32,458 nt of DNA from Plantago elongata (taxonomy: Eukaryota > Streptophyta > Magnoliopsida > Lamiales > Plantaginaceae). Below the pieces are notes generated by a model that was not told the origin of the DNA, searched no databases, and was given only the letters and a program-made list of their open reading frames with translations. Every line of letters begins with the position of its first letter. Position 1 is the stretch's first letter. Positions 18,069 through 28,651 of the stretch are shown one piece after another. Location of the stretch: contig JAYMSP010001417.1 in assembly GCA_036897095.1 (NCBI GenBank), forward strand, positions 1 to 32,458. Reading direction: 5' to 3'. A program made the position numbers and the translations under genes.

Positions 18069-21000
18069 TCACTGCTTCCCAAGAATGGTGGTCTCTGCAA
18101 TCATTGAGGTGACAATGTAGGGGTCCATGTTCGAAGCAGGCCTCCTGTCCTCAAAGTAGCCTTTGCCGTCTTTCTCAGTCTCTCGACCAACACGGACAGA
18201 TGCACCACGGTTAGCAACCCCCTGTCCAAAGACATACAAAGAACTGAATATCCAATTCGGTAATTATACATTTCAGGACAGGATGACCATAAATTGTGGT
18301 CGGTTGTGGAATATATTTTCCAGTTTTCAGTTAAAAACTCAACTAAAAAGAGGTTTAGCATGAAAACATGATTTATTGTTGACTACTTTCAAGAGAAGGA
18401 ATTTTTCTACAGAAGTGGCTAAGACGAAGATTTTACCCATTTAAAGGAGCTGATGTCTGCAGTTTCGTGCTTTCCAGTAAGACGGCGTTCATTACCCTCG
18501 CCATAAGCAGCAATGTGTTCCTTGTGCCTGTTGCCAAGCTTTTCAATAGCTTTCTTGATGATTTCAAAGCCTCCATCACTTCTCATTGACTTTGTGCTAA
18601 ACAAATGTTCGTTAAGAAGGGGTTAGTGACAAGACAAAACTTGTAAAGCTGAATTTTGAACATGGCCACATAATTAAGATAATCACCTGTAGTTACAATG
18701 GGCACCAGCACCATTCCAGTCACCCTAGTTTGAATAGCAAAACAAATCAGAAATTTGAATTTCAGATCAATCAGCTTAGTGCAATTAAAAGGTTCGACAT
18801 ACTTTTGTAACAGACGTGTAAACGACATCACTTGTATCAAGCAGAATAGGTACAAGATCATAAAGTAATGAACTTTGAACTACATCTATACTAAATTTAG
18901 ATTTGTTTCTAAAACAAATTCAGAACCACAACTACACTGGAGACATATTCCATGTTGCCTGACGACAGATAAATGCTAATGAGCAATAACAATCGGGCTA
19001 AATGAAACAGATATGCTCACCTCAATAGGTTTGGGATCAAATGTGAGCACAACCCCAGCCATCTCAGTAATCCTCTGCCAATATGAATAAATTTCTTAAT
19101 CAAAAGTTTCACACATATCTTGCAAACATTACAAACTTCCATGATAATATTACCTCTAATATGTAACGAGCAATCCATAACTGGTCACCAGCTGAGATGC
19201 CAACAACAGGCCCAACTTGAAATTCCCACTAATAAACATACAGTAAAATAACTCCAACCCTTAAAAGCGATATCTAAAAGAACATATAAATAAAAATAGC
19301 TGAAGGTTGGATACAATAATTCTACCTGGCCAGGCATCACTTCTCCGTTGATGCCACTTATATTGATCCCAGCATACAGGCAAGCCTTATAGTGGGCATC
19401 AACAATATCACGTCCAAAAGCCTTGTCTGCTCCAATTCCACAATAGTATGGCCCCTAGGAAGAATACAAGACATCATTGAAATGTAAGAAAAACGCAATT
19501 TATACATCATGACCAGCAGTTGATTACACTGTTCAGCATCCCTCGTAGACTGTAGTTCTAGAAAGAGAAATTTGGATCTTCGAAGATTTTGTGCAATCTA
19601 AAATATACTAGAAACCAATCTATTAAGATATCTGTCTAAGTTCACAAAATCATGTAGCCCTGAATTTTGTAAGATACTAATTTGGATTTGTGCTACGGCT
19701 AGAGAGAGAGGGAATTATATTTGAGACATTCAATTAACCAACTTTGAGGAAACTATGTTTCTGATAATGGAATCACAAGAGAGCAAAATAAAGGAATTGT
19801 TAATAGCTTCAACAATTCACCTGAGGTCCGGGATAACCACCCAAGGGCCATCCGATGGGCCACTTAACATCCTTCTGCAACAGGGTGTATTCTTGCTCAA
19901 TACCATACCTAGAAAAAGATATAAAAACAAAATGAACACGTCAAATGAGCTATCGGAAAGATACAAAAACGCAATAAATTATATAATGAGAACGTATGAG
20001 ATTAAAAACCAGAATATATGTACCAATAGAAGGATTATGTTTATAATAAATACCATGGCTCTTCCTTGGCAACTTCAGGATTGCTGAAGATCTTGGCAGC
20101 CTCAAACCTCTTGTTTGTTGGAATTGGCTCCCCAGCCGGAGTGTACGCGTCACACATCACCTACAGGGTACAAGAAAATAAGAAAAGGGAAATATATATA
20201 AAATCAATACACCTAGCTTTGACGAGAAAAGGAACTTACCAGGATGTTGTTCCCCCTCCTGAATGGATCTTTGAAAATTGCTTGAGGGCTTTTGTATTGC
20301 AAAATAAAATAAATTAGAGTCTGCACATTCTAGGAATTATCAAGAACAAAACCAGAAGAAGGAAAATAAATACTGTGCTCATACTATAAGATCACTTCAC
20401 TATCATCTCCAGGAGCTTGTCCTGTACTAGAGCCATCATAGTTCCACTTCGGAAGCTTGGAAGGGTCCTCCACAGGTCCAGGGAGAGTCTGTATAGTCAA
20501 AACCAATAAAATCAATTTGTATCAATACGCTGACAAAAATAGAAACATTCAGTATCGTGGTAGTTGTGGAGTTACATACCCTTGCTTTACTCCTGATGTC
20601 GATGCCAGTACCACCAATCCTGTAAAAATGCACATACCTTATTAGCAAACATTCACTTAAATGATCCAAGAAAGGATGGAACAACGAAAAAATGGTTAGA
20701 AACAAGAGGAATACGTCAGACAACGTATTAATTAAATTTTATAAGTACAAGGTTTTTAAACCTCGGTCGTATTCTGAATGAAATTCATAGATATGACCTG
20801 TCATCAACACAATTGGGGACTTGAAATGTCCAACATTCACACAGACATTCGTTGATGATTTTAGCTATACGTCGACAGATCCAAATTTATATACCGAAAA
20901 CTTTATAGTGCATATTAGAATTTCAAAATTTATTGAGCTGGGTATTTATTTTGCTTTTGTTCCAAGGCAATGGACGTGACCGGAAAAACACACAAGCGCA

Positions 21001-21808
21001 TGAAAACAAATAGAAACAGACAAGAGGCTTCCAGATGTTGCCAGCAAATCTGATACTAATAAGTATTACCATTGGATCCTTTTCCTTTATTAGAGGAAAA
21101 CAAGCATTCAGATACTTCCAGAATAATTGGATCTTTAACTTATTAGTATGGTCTAAAAATGTTTTAAGAATTGGTTATAATAAGTAATCTACATGTCAAT
21201 TAACCTCAAATCATCGGATTATTGTCTTATTGTCTTTATATCTTCAAAAGAATTCAGCTTATCAACAAAAAAATGAGTGATTTTTTTTTGTCAAAAATAA
21301 GAATAATGAGCAACCAGACAATGTGCTCTAGTTGCTGTCCCAAAAAGAATAAATGCGTTAATGCAACCATAAACAGGTCAAAACAGATCTCATAATTTGA
21401 AAAGGCCAAATTTTTACTCTCAAGTTAATAATCCAAGAAAACCAAAAAATGAAAACTTTATCGATTAAAAACAACCCCAAATACAGAAAACAGAAATTAC
21501 TGAGAATGAAAACAAACGATCATCAAACAAATTTGATTTTGACAATGTGAACAGAACAGAACAAAGCTGAAAATATCAACTTTCACCAAAATATACAGAT
21601 CAGAGGATCGTAGCGATCAAAACGATGATATAATACTCAATCCAATTGAACAAACATGGTCAAGAAATAAACACGAGTAGAGTGTTTGTTTTGTTTTTGG
21701 TGATTCCAGAGAAGAGAAAGAGCGAGCTTACCAGACGTATTCGGCGATGATCTTTTCGGTGGTACCAGAGAGATTGAGATTAACGAGATCTGAAAGCAGA
21801 GAAGCCAT
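18069..21808 (-). CDS. GLN1: Cytosolic glutamine synthetase (GS1), 357 aa, 12 exons
   Basis: Catalyses ATP-dependent condensation of glutamate and ammonium to glutamine; a GSII-type decameric cytosolic enzyme. Exons: 21808-21732, 20619-20580, 20488-20385, 20288-20240, 20160-20054, 19908-19821, 19454-19326, 19228-19154, 19074-19021, 18724-18687, 18596-18437, 18221-18069. All junctions are GT-AG and phases join without a break. Start [20 protein letters not shown] has no plastid transit peptide, and the C-terminus is TTILGKQ, so this is GS1 and not the longer plastid GS2. The beta-grasp signature [10 protein letters not shown] is at 53-62, the ATP-binding signature [17 protein letters not shown] at 238-254, and [12 protein letters not shown] at 287-298 holds the catalytic-site Arg and Glu region. 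Length is typical (about 356). Intron 1 is long (1,112 bases). The gene is intact and convergent with the 16597 gene; which GLN1 paralogue it is cannot be told. Confidence 0.97.
20620..21731 (-). other. GLN1: GLN1 intron 1
   Basis: An AT-rich 1,112-base intron after codon 26 (phase 2), with donor GTAAGC at 21731 and acceptor TTTTTACAG at 20620. No gene or clear transposon boundary is seen in it. Long first introns are common in plant GS1 genes and can carry regulatory sites, but none is recognisable here. Confidence 0.75.
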
Positions 21809-21900
21809 TTTTGTTATGTTGGGTTTGGTTTGTGTATGGAATTTTTGGTTGGGTTGTGATGATGAAATGCGGTGGAATGATTGCAGAGGAGTCTATCTGC

Positions 21901-21907
21901 TTAAATA
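21901..21907 (-). promoter_or_regulatory. Probable TATA box of GLN1
   Basis: Minus-strand TATTTAA lies about 95 bases upstream of the GLN1 ATG, giving a leader of about 65 bases. The start codon sits in a favourable context (AAAAATGGC). Confidence 0.5.
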
Positions 21908-21959
21908 GTGATTGTGATTTGTGAAATCTAATAATAATAATGATGACTAAAGTGGAGCA

Positions 21960-23090
21960 GTACTAGGATACTGCACTCTCTCTCCCTATCAATACTTTAT
22001 TTATTCTTCTTTTCCAACCCTTTCTTATTCACTCATATCCGTTACGTACGCATCCCCATGTAAAATGTAATTTCAGCCTGGATTTGCTATTATCTAATGA
22101 TAATAATAATATATGATTTTGTCCATTTTTAACTCCAAACTCATTCTGTTCAGTTTAATTCAGTCGCTTCTATTTAATTATTAGTTTAGTAAATTTTAGT
22201 TAAAGATAGCAAAGTTAAATCTATGTTCATCATTTAATTCAGTTTCATTCAATTCAGTTCTACTTAGTTGTAATTATATTATACGTAAGTTCGGTTCAAT
22301 AAATTTCAGTTAAAGAGAATAAATCATAACTCACTAATTCAAGTCTACTTAAGATTCATTCAATTCAATTTTGTTGAGGCTTGAATTTCTTCGTCTGTAA
22401 ACTCATTTAGTATAAATTCAATTACAAAGTTTAGGAAAAAAAGTGTTTTTTCCATTAGATATGGAAAATTCGTTTTTTTATTTAATTAAGGTGTATAAAT
22501 TTTTATTCAGTGCATGCGGATTTTTACATATTGTCTGTGGTTTTTTATTGGATCTGTTGGTGGCAGGTACGAGATGGAGACAAAAGTTGGTAATAGATAC
22601 GAGTATTTACTTGGTCATTTGGACCACATACGGTGATTCTCAATATTTGCCAACAGACCCCAAAACTTATGAAAGTAATTACAAATAGGTACATTGTCCT
22701 ATTGTAAAAGACAGTGTAGGCATTTGTTGCTTTGACGTTTTCAAGACACGTATGTTTAATTCAAGGTTGAGATTTGTCCCATAAGTCAACACACTGATCA
22801 ATTGAATTTGCTTGCTTCATCTCTTTCCTTCCCTCATTTCTCCACTACCAATTATCGAAACACCATCATTTCTTTCCTCTATTTCTTCCCCTCATTCCTT
22901 CATTACTGAATCACCATTATTTTCTTGTAAGCTTTCATTTTTCATACATAAAATCACCATTTTGATTATCTTCTTCATATCACTTTGATTTTGTCGGTAG
23001 TTGGCTTATTTTGTTCGATTATTTTTCATGTATGGTGAGGAGATGAGAAACAGGGCTATAAAGTTGAGTAAAGCTCTTAGGGTATCAATG
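21960..23090. other. AT-rich intergenic sequence with degenerate repeats
   Basis: Contains a string of TTCAGTTY/AATTCARTT motifs at 22140-22370, including two similar segments (about 22180-22215 and 22290-22325, sharing GTTCAATAAATTTCAGTTAA-like sequence). These may be a decayed MITE. At 22800-22950 pyrimidine-rich sequence repeats CACCATYATTT. The 81-codon frame at 22443-22688 has no recognisable features. No gene is supported. Confidence 0.4.
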
Positions 23091-23106
23091 GAGAAAGTGA
23101 CAATAG

Positions 23107-23283
23107 AATGAATCTGAATTAAATTAGATTGTAGATCTAGTTGCCTAAATTAGATTATTCTAGTAACTAACATAATCTTAGAGTTATTGCAATTAGCTAA
23201 AATCATGCATGTAACTGATCATTCTATGTACTATATAATGATGGAGATAGCAATGAAAAAAGGCATTCGGTCCAAAATTAACA
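23107..23283 (+). repeat. Copia III 5' LTR (start uncertain)
   Basis: AT-rich sequence with TATATAA at 23232-23238 and terminus AACA at 23283, immediately before the primer-binding site. Only the 3' boundary is well supported. Confidence 0.5.
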
Positions 23284-23295
23284 TGGTATCAAGCC
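23284..23295 (+). promoter_or_regulatory. Primer-binding site of Copia III
   Basis: TGGTATCAAGCC differs by two bases from TGGTATCAGAGC, the initiator methionine tRNA site of plant Copia elements, and lies directly after an AACA LTR end. Confidence 0.75.
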
Positions 23296-23425
23296 AGTCT
23301 ATAAAAACTTTCTCCAGTAGTTCTACTTTTTTTTTTTCTCTGCGGTTGGTTCCATAGAACCAAAGTTTTTTTTTCCCAAGTTGTCAGATCTTGTCTGCTG
23401 ACATTTTTTTCTCACTTCTACAATC

Positions 23426-24489
23426 ATGACAAGTGAAACTTTTGTTGGTACTTTCAGTGGAAAAAAATACAGTAGTTGGGAATTTCAGTTTCACAATTTT
23501 TTGAAAGGGAAGGAACTTTGGGGCCATATTGATGGTTCATCTCCTATTTCCAAGGACACAACTCAACTTGTCAAGTGGGAGACAGAGGATGCTCGCATTA
23601 TAACTTGGTTCACAACTTTCATTGAAGCACATATGGTGAGCAACTTACGGTGTTTTGGCACAACTAATGAGATGTGGGAGTTTCTAAAGCGCATTTATCA
23701 TCAGGATAATATTACCAGGGAATTTCAATTAGAGCATGAGATTTCCACATATACTCAAGGTAATCTTGATGTTGAACAATTCTATTCAGGATTTCTTAAC
23801 CTTTGGAGCGAGTATTGTGGCATTATCTATAGTAAGGTACCCAAGGAGGCTCTTCCAGCACTTCAAGTGGCACATGAAGAGAGCAAGAGGGATCAGTTCT
23901 TGATGAAACTAAGACCATAATTTGAAGTTGTTCGCGCTAGTTTACTTAACAGAGGTGTAATTCCTTCTTTGGACATACATCTTGGGGAATTATTACGTGA
24001 AGAGCAAAGAATGGCAACACAGGCTACTATGGGTAACTCTCAACAACGCTCTGAAGTGCTTTAACGTTGCTTATGCTGCCCAGGGAAAGAATCAAGGAAA
24101 GGAATCCAAACAATGCTACAACTGCAATGAGTTTGGACGCATTGCCTGCTATTGCAAGAAGAAGTTCTGTAAGTATTGTAAGAAACTTGATCATACTATC
24201 AATGAATGTCCCATACGACCAGAAAATCGTCGTGTTCAGGGTCTTCATGCTAGTACCCCGACTCTTGCTCTAAATCAAAACACTAATCTCACTCCTAAAA
24301 TGGTGCAACAAATGATCATCTCTGCATTTTATACACTTGGACTTCAAGGTCAAGGTAAGGCAACTTCATCTTCTTGGTTTATAGATTCGGGGGCATCCAA
24401 TCATATGACAGGATCATCATATTTATTACAGAATACGAGAGAGTATACTGGTAGACAAAATATTCAAATATCTTATGGTAGTACTTGTA
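23426..24489 (+). pseudogene. Copia III gag and protease fragment
   Basis: ATG 23426 opens a gag frame (MTSETFVGTFSGKKYSSWEF; LKGKELWGHIDGSS; FLKRIYHQDN; EQFYSGFLNLW) interrupted by TAA at 23918-23920. After a frame change come two zinc-knuckle-like motifs: CYNCNEFGRIACYC, where the ligand His is replaced by Arg, and CKYCKKLDHTINEC, which is complete. The protease block SSWFIDSGASNHM at about 24371 is intact. Homology fades after NIQISYG near 24480, where the sequence changes character. Confidence 0.8.
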
Positions 24490-25090
24490 GACGCTCAAAA
24501 TCTACAATCGAATTTAGGTTGATGGATTGGGGGGCATCGACAACCTGCAAGGCAACAAGTGACAAGCGAGACGTAAGATACCAAGGTGACACCGGTGTGG
24601 TGTCGACCGTAGGAACTTCGATGCTCAAGTTAGTAATCAAGTAGAGAATAATAACAAGCGACAATGAGAGAGATGGAGACGATGGGCGTTATCCTGTTGA
24701 TGGTTTGACAAGGAGGGAATGGTTATCGACTATGGGTTAGTGACCGTGTGAGAGGGAGCTAACTAGTGGTCGTCGGCAAGCGAGGTAGGATGGGGGAAGG
24801 TTGCTTGATCGTTTGGCTGACAACCTGAGAGCTTGAATGTCTAACTGATTGTTAGAGCGCTAGGGATCGAGAGAAAGGCATTCAACTGATAGCTAGGGTT
24901 TTCGTAATGTGAATAAGATGATCCCTTTCTCCTTCCGCTTGCCTTCCTATACAGACCATCCAACTGTTAGAGTCCATACTCACCTCTCCTATATTTCGGA
25001 TGAGGAGTGTCTTGGTGGGCTGACTAAGTCTAGTTGGTTGCTTACTGACTGAATGAGCTAGTCAAACAGTGTGGGTTGGTCAGTTTGTTA

Positions 25091-25107
25091 GGCTAACATG
25101 GTTAGCC
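25091..25107. repeat. Perfect palindrome with a 3-base loop
   Basis: GGCTAAC (25091-25097) and GTTAGCC (25101-25107) are exact inverted arms around ATG. Confidence 0.7.
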
Positions 25108-25702
25108 TTGTGAAGTGGGTTGGACGTGTCTCAAGTCAGTTGAGTTTGTTTATGGCAGTCTAAGCGAGTCAGTCAAGTAAGGTTGGCTCGCATGTATGTC
25201 AGACTCGCCAAGTGTGTTGTCTAGTTCGTCGGCCCGCTAGGAAGTCGGGAGGCCAAATGAGCTAGCTAGTATGCAGGACACTTGGTTGGACGACGACTTC
25301 ACTATGTGGCTTGGTTTGGTGGCCTCTTGGAGCCCAACCCGCGCGTGAGGCTGAGATGGACCCGTTTAAAAACCACAGATTGGGCTATGACCTTGAATTT
25401 GATGGACCAATTTGCCAGTCTTGTTGGAAGAGCGAAGTTTGGCCAATACAGTTTGTCCCCCACTCTTCGAGTCGAGTGTCTCGAGTCGGAGAGTAGAGGT
25501 TCTATGTCCAACAGAGCGATGCACATTGAGTCGTAGGTGTATGCCGTTACGCTCCTTTAAAGGTATCACGTATCCAGCAGATGCACTTAGAATAATAGAT
25601 TGTAAGCTCATCGATAAGGAGACAGACTCGTCAGAATGATGGTCTATGTAAGTCATAATTAAGTTTACTTTAAATATTTAAATATAATATAAGTACTGCT
25701 CC

Positions 25703-25712
25703 TATAAAAAGG
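25703..25712 (+). promoter_or_regulatory. TATA box in the LTR-like region
   Basis: TATAAAAAGG is followed about 25 bases on by the start of a leader-like segment. It fits a retrotransposon promoter reading towards the arrays at 26038. Confidence 0.4.
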
Positions 25713-26037
25713 TGTCTTTCTCTATAATATAAGAAGCAGGTATAGCTACTCCCTTAATATTTAATAACTATAGCGTGCCTCCAGCCTCATATTCGCAACA
25801 TTTTAGTCTCGAGCAAACCAGTTCTTGTATCAAGGAGCTCGTGGTCCATCGAATCAGTCATAGAAGAGAAGAAGCGGTGTATCCTTTCCCAGTAGTTGTA
25901 GTACTCTTGTTTGTTTTTTTGTTACTACCTTTTTCTCGCTCACAAGATGGATCACTTGTAGTGATCATGTTGTTAGCTCGGCAAAAGTAAGTCGGGCTTG
26001 CTATATAGAAACTTACTAATAGAAAAATTTAAAGGTT

Positions 26038-26590
26038 GACAACTTTCGTTCGTCAAGCAAGATGGGAACTTGATGACATAAAATTTTGAAAGCGACCAAC
26101 TTTTAGTCCCTCAAGCAAGATGGTAACTTGCTGACAGAAAATTTTTGAGGCGGGCAACTTTTAGTCCGTCAAGCCAGATGGTAACTTACTGACATAAAAT
26201 TGTAGGCAAGCAACTTTTAGTCCGTCAAGCAAGATGGTAACTTGATAACAGAAAATTGTAGGCAAGCGACTTCTAGTTCGTCAAGCAAGATGGTAACTTG
26301 CTGACAAAAAGTTTTGAGGTAGGCAAGTTTTAGTCTGTCAAGCAAGATGGTAACTTGCTTATAGAAAATTGTAGGCAAGCAACTTCTAGTATGTCAAGCA
26401 AGATGGTAACTTGCTGACAAAAAATTTTGAGGCGGGCAACTTTTAGTCCGTCAAGCAAGATGGTAACTTGCTAACAGAATATTCTAGGCAAGCAACTTCT
26501 AGTCCGTCAAACAAGATGGTAACTTGCTGACAAAAAATTGTAGGCAAGCAACTTCTAGTCCGTCAAACAAGATGAAAACTTGTTGACATA
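26038..26590. repeat. 57-base tandem array, ten units, each with a hairpin
   Basis: Ten copies with TCAAGCAAGATGG-type cores starting at 26053, 26111, 26169, 26225, 26281, 26338, 26394, 26451, 26507 and 26563 (spacings 56-58). Two spacer types occur: A (TTTTGAGGCGGGCAACTTTTAG, mostly 57-58-base spacing) and B (TTGTAGGCAAGCAACTTCTAG, mostly 56). Their order is A A B B A B A B B. Each core has inverted arms GTCAAGCAAG and CTTGCTGAC around ATGGTAA, a 9-pair stem with one bulged A. No gene is present. Unit size and lack of unique spacers rule out CRISPR. Confidence 0.9.
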
Positions 26591-26601
26591 AATAAGATGG
26601 T

Positions 26602-26717
26602 TTGCCTGAAATGTGTTGCCTTGCCCGAAAATGAGGTTGTCTTGCCCGAATTGTGTTGGCTTGCCCGGGTTGTGTTGACTTACCCAAAATGTATTGGGTT
26701 GCCCGAAATTTGAGTGA
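26602..26717. repeat. 19-base tandem repeat, about six units
   Basis: Copies of TTGCCCGAAATGTGTTGRC start at 26602, 26621, 26642, 26661, 26680 and 26699 (spacing 19, once 21). It directly follows the 57-base array. The GGCAAGCAA of one array and the TTGCC of the other are complementary. Confidence 0.75.
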
Positions 26718-28644
26718 GTGTTAGTAGCTCTTTGATTTGTAATATTGATTCATATTTAATTGGGGGTCAAAATCCTAGAATTTAAAATTGTGTCTCAATA
26801 ATTCCCAACACACTTCACTCTTCACTTAGTGAAATTTGGAATCAAGCTTTTCACCAAGACCCATATATCGACATCTTTTTCCCCCATTTCGATATTTTCT
26901 CTCTCGCTCTCCATCCCTACGATAGTCCTCAATCCGATCCCATAGTTCCCAATCTTTCACGAGTACGAGCAAGTCTGAGGGGATTCGAAATTACTTGGAC
27001 GGAGCCGAGCAGAACCGGGAGAGAGAAAGAGCGGAGCTGTGACCGGAGTTGGGAAGACTGCACTCGTCGGAACTTTGAGTTTTTTGGTGGGGTTTCAACC
27101 TGCGTAATTGGGAGCAGTTGAGAGCTTAAACTGAACGGGATTTTTCTTTTCTCTTTTTCTTCTCCGGCGAATGGAGCTGTAGGCGCGACGTGGAGAGAGG
27201 CGACCGGCATTGAGTTTCCCGGTGGGTAAGAGTAGCTGTAGAGAGAGGGCCGGAGCTAGGGGCTGTTCCAAGCTTTTTCCGGTAGGTGTAGCAAATTCTT
27301 GGAGGCACGACCTAAATTCCAATTTTTCGGTGAGTTCTTCCTTCCACTCTCTTTACTTCTGTTCTAAAACTGTAGCTAGGCTGCATGGCCGACCGAAATT
27401 TGCAATTTCCGGTGACTTGGAGTTTTCCAGCAAGTTTGTGTTACTTCTATCTGCTTCTTGGTTAAACCAAGCTTTTCGTTTATTTTTTTGTCTCGCATCA
27501 TATTTTCTTTTTTCAGAATTGTATTGAGTCTGGATTTGTGATTATATCATACACTGATTGGAGGTAAGATGGAATTTTTTCGCTGTTTGAGTCTTGGTCA
27601 GGGGAAGTTTCATGTTGTTCTAGGTTTACTTTTCTCGTCTAGGGGTTTGTAGCAGTGGATTTACTTTAACTGATTAATCAGTGTGATAGATAGTCTCGTA
27701 TGATGTTTAGACTGTGTCTTTGAAAATTTCATGTCTTGTGGGTCGAAGTCCAGTAGTTAGTACCTTGGTGTTTGCGAGACTCTGGATTTTGTTGACAAAC
27801 AACATACGAGCCTAATACTTTTAAAATGTTTATGTGAAATGTTCTATGTATGTACTTGGAGTTTTAGATTGAATGCTTGATGTAATCTTCAGATAGTTCG
27901 TATGTACAACTTTTTACATGCCCTGAAATGTGTGGCCTACTTTTTGATTGTGGGGGAATGATACCCGCATAGAAATTTCATGGAAGTTTCCGGGTGTATA
28001 TTTGGATTTTATGTCTTGAAAATTGATGATTGGAGCTTAAATATCTTTTGTACAACTCGGTTTCTTGATTGTGTAGGTGCTTGCTTTGCGGTTTTCAACT
28101 TGGATTTTGCTTCGTTAGTGCACGAGTGGTGTCATTGCCTTTCTTGGAGCTTGGATATAACATTGTAGACTTAGGCACTTCGTAAGTCGTTTTCGTTCTT
28201 TTCGGGCATTGTATAGACTCTTTCAGTATGTAGTGTTGAGCGGATACATTGTGCTTTTCTTTTGTATCAATCGGTGCTGGGTGACATTGATTGGATATAT
28301 AAATTGTTAACTTGATCATTACTTTTGGAGATGAATCTGTTGGATACCTTAGTCTTGTTTTTGGTAATGTTCATGCCATGATGCTTATTTGTTTGCAAAT
28401 GGACACGTTGATGTTTGGTTGTAGAACTAGATAAGTTGACAACTTGCTTGGCGTACCTATTGATGATGTCTGATTGAACTTTGTTGGTGAAGGATATTGT
28501 GTTTGTATGCTAGAGATTAGTCTAGATGGAAGTGTCTTGATTGAGGCCTATTGTGTCTTTCAGTTCGTATTTCTAATGTTGAACTGAGTTGATGTTTTTT
28601 ATGAACTTTTGGATGAAGCTTCTTCTTGTATAACTTGCATATAG
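26718..28644 (+). other. Putative promoter, leader and long 5' intron of the Transposase_28-like gene
   Basis: CATATATC (26862-26869) precedes a CT-rich then GC-richer leader (26880-27330). A good splice donor, TTTTTCG/GTGAGTTC, is at 27330, and an acceptor TTGCATATAG at 28635-28644 lies just before ATG 28652. Between them T-rich, intron-like sequence of about 1.3 kb has no conserved frame. Four related segments (TTTCCCGGTGGGT 27215, TTTTTCCGGTAGGT 27275, TTTTTCGGTGAGT 27323, ATTTCCGGTGACT 27404) could serve as alternative donors. The whole model is inference. Confidence 0.4.
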
Positions 28645-28651
28645 GTGAATC

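Larger units (their letters stand above)
23107..24489 (+). mobile_element. Copia III: 5' fragment of a Ty1/Copia element
   Basis: An LTR-like stretch with a TATA box (23232-23238) ends AATTAACA at 23283 and is followed directly by a primer-binding site. Gag, zinc knuckles and the start of the protease come next, and recognisable Copia sequence stops near 24489. Everything from integrase on is absent. The 5' end (TGAATCTGAATT near 23107) is a guess, since no second LTR is present. Confidence 0.75.
24490..25990. repeat. Repeat-derived, LTR-like region with a TATA box
   Basis: After the Copia III break the sequence becomes GC-richer, without an organised gene. It has short palindromes (ACACCGGTGT at about 24588; GGCTAAC/GTTAGCC at 25091-25107), many GTCAG/CTGAC and GAGTCG motifs, then TATAAAAAGG at 25703-25712 followed by a leader-like segment. 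This order resembles the U3, TATA and R region of a large Gypsy/Tat-type or non-autonomous LTR element, but no second copy or sure terminus is visible. Reading frames at 25282-25656 on both strands have no recognisable domain. Confidence 0.4.

Noticed and set aside
22443-22688. 81-codon open frame with hydrophobic N-terminal half
   Set aside because: Low-complexity, AT-driven sequence with no promoter, homologue or conserved motif that I can see.
24120-24260. Host zinc-finger gene
   Set aside because: The CCHC motifs lie between Copia gag and an FIDSGAS protease block in the same element.
25282-25656. Several 61-96 codon frames on both strands
   Set aside because: Overlapping frames in a repeat-derived GC-rich block with no domain and no agreement on strand.
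26038-26590. CRISPR-like array
   Set aside because: Units are contiguous 56-58 base repeats whose spacers fall into only two similar types; the context is a plant nuclear genome.
27210-27527. 105-codon frame
   Set aside because: It crosses a strong splice donor at 27330 and a probable intron start, and shows no known domain.
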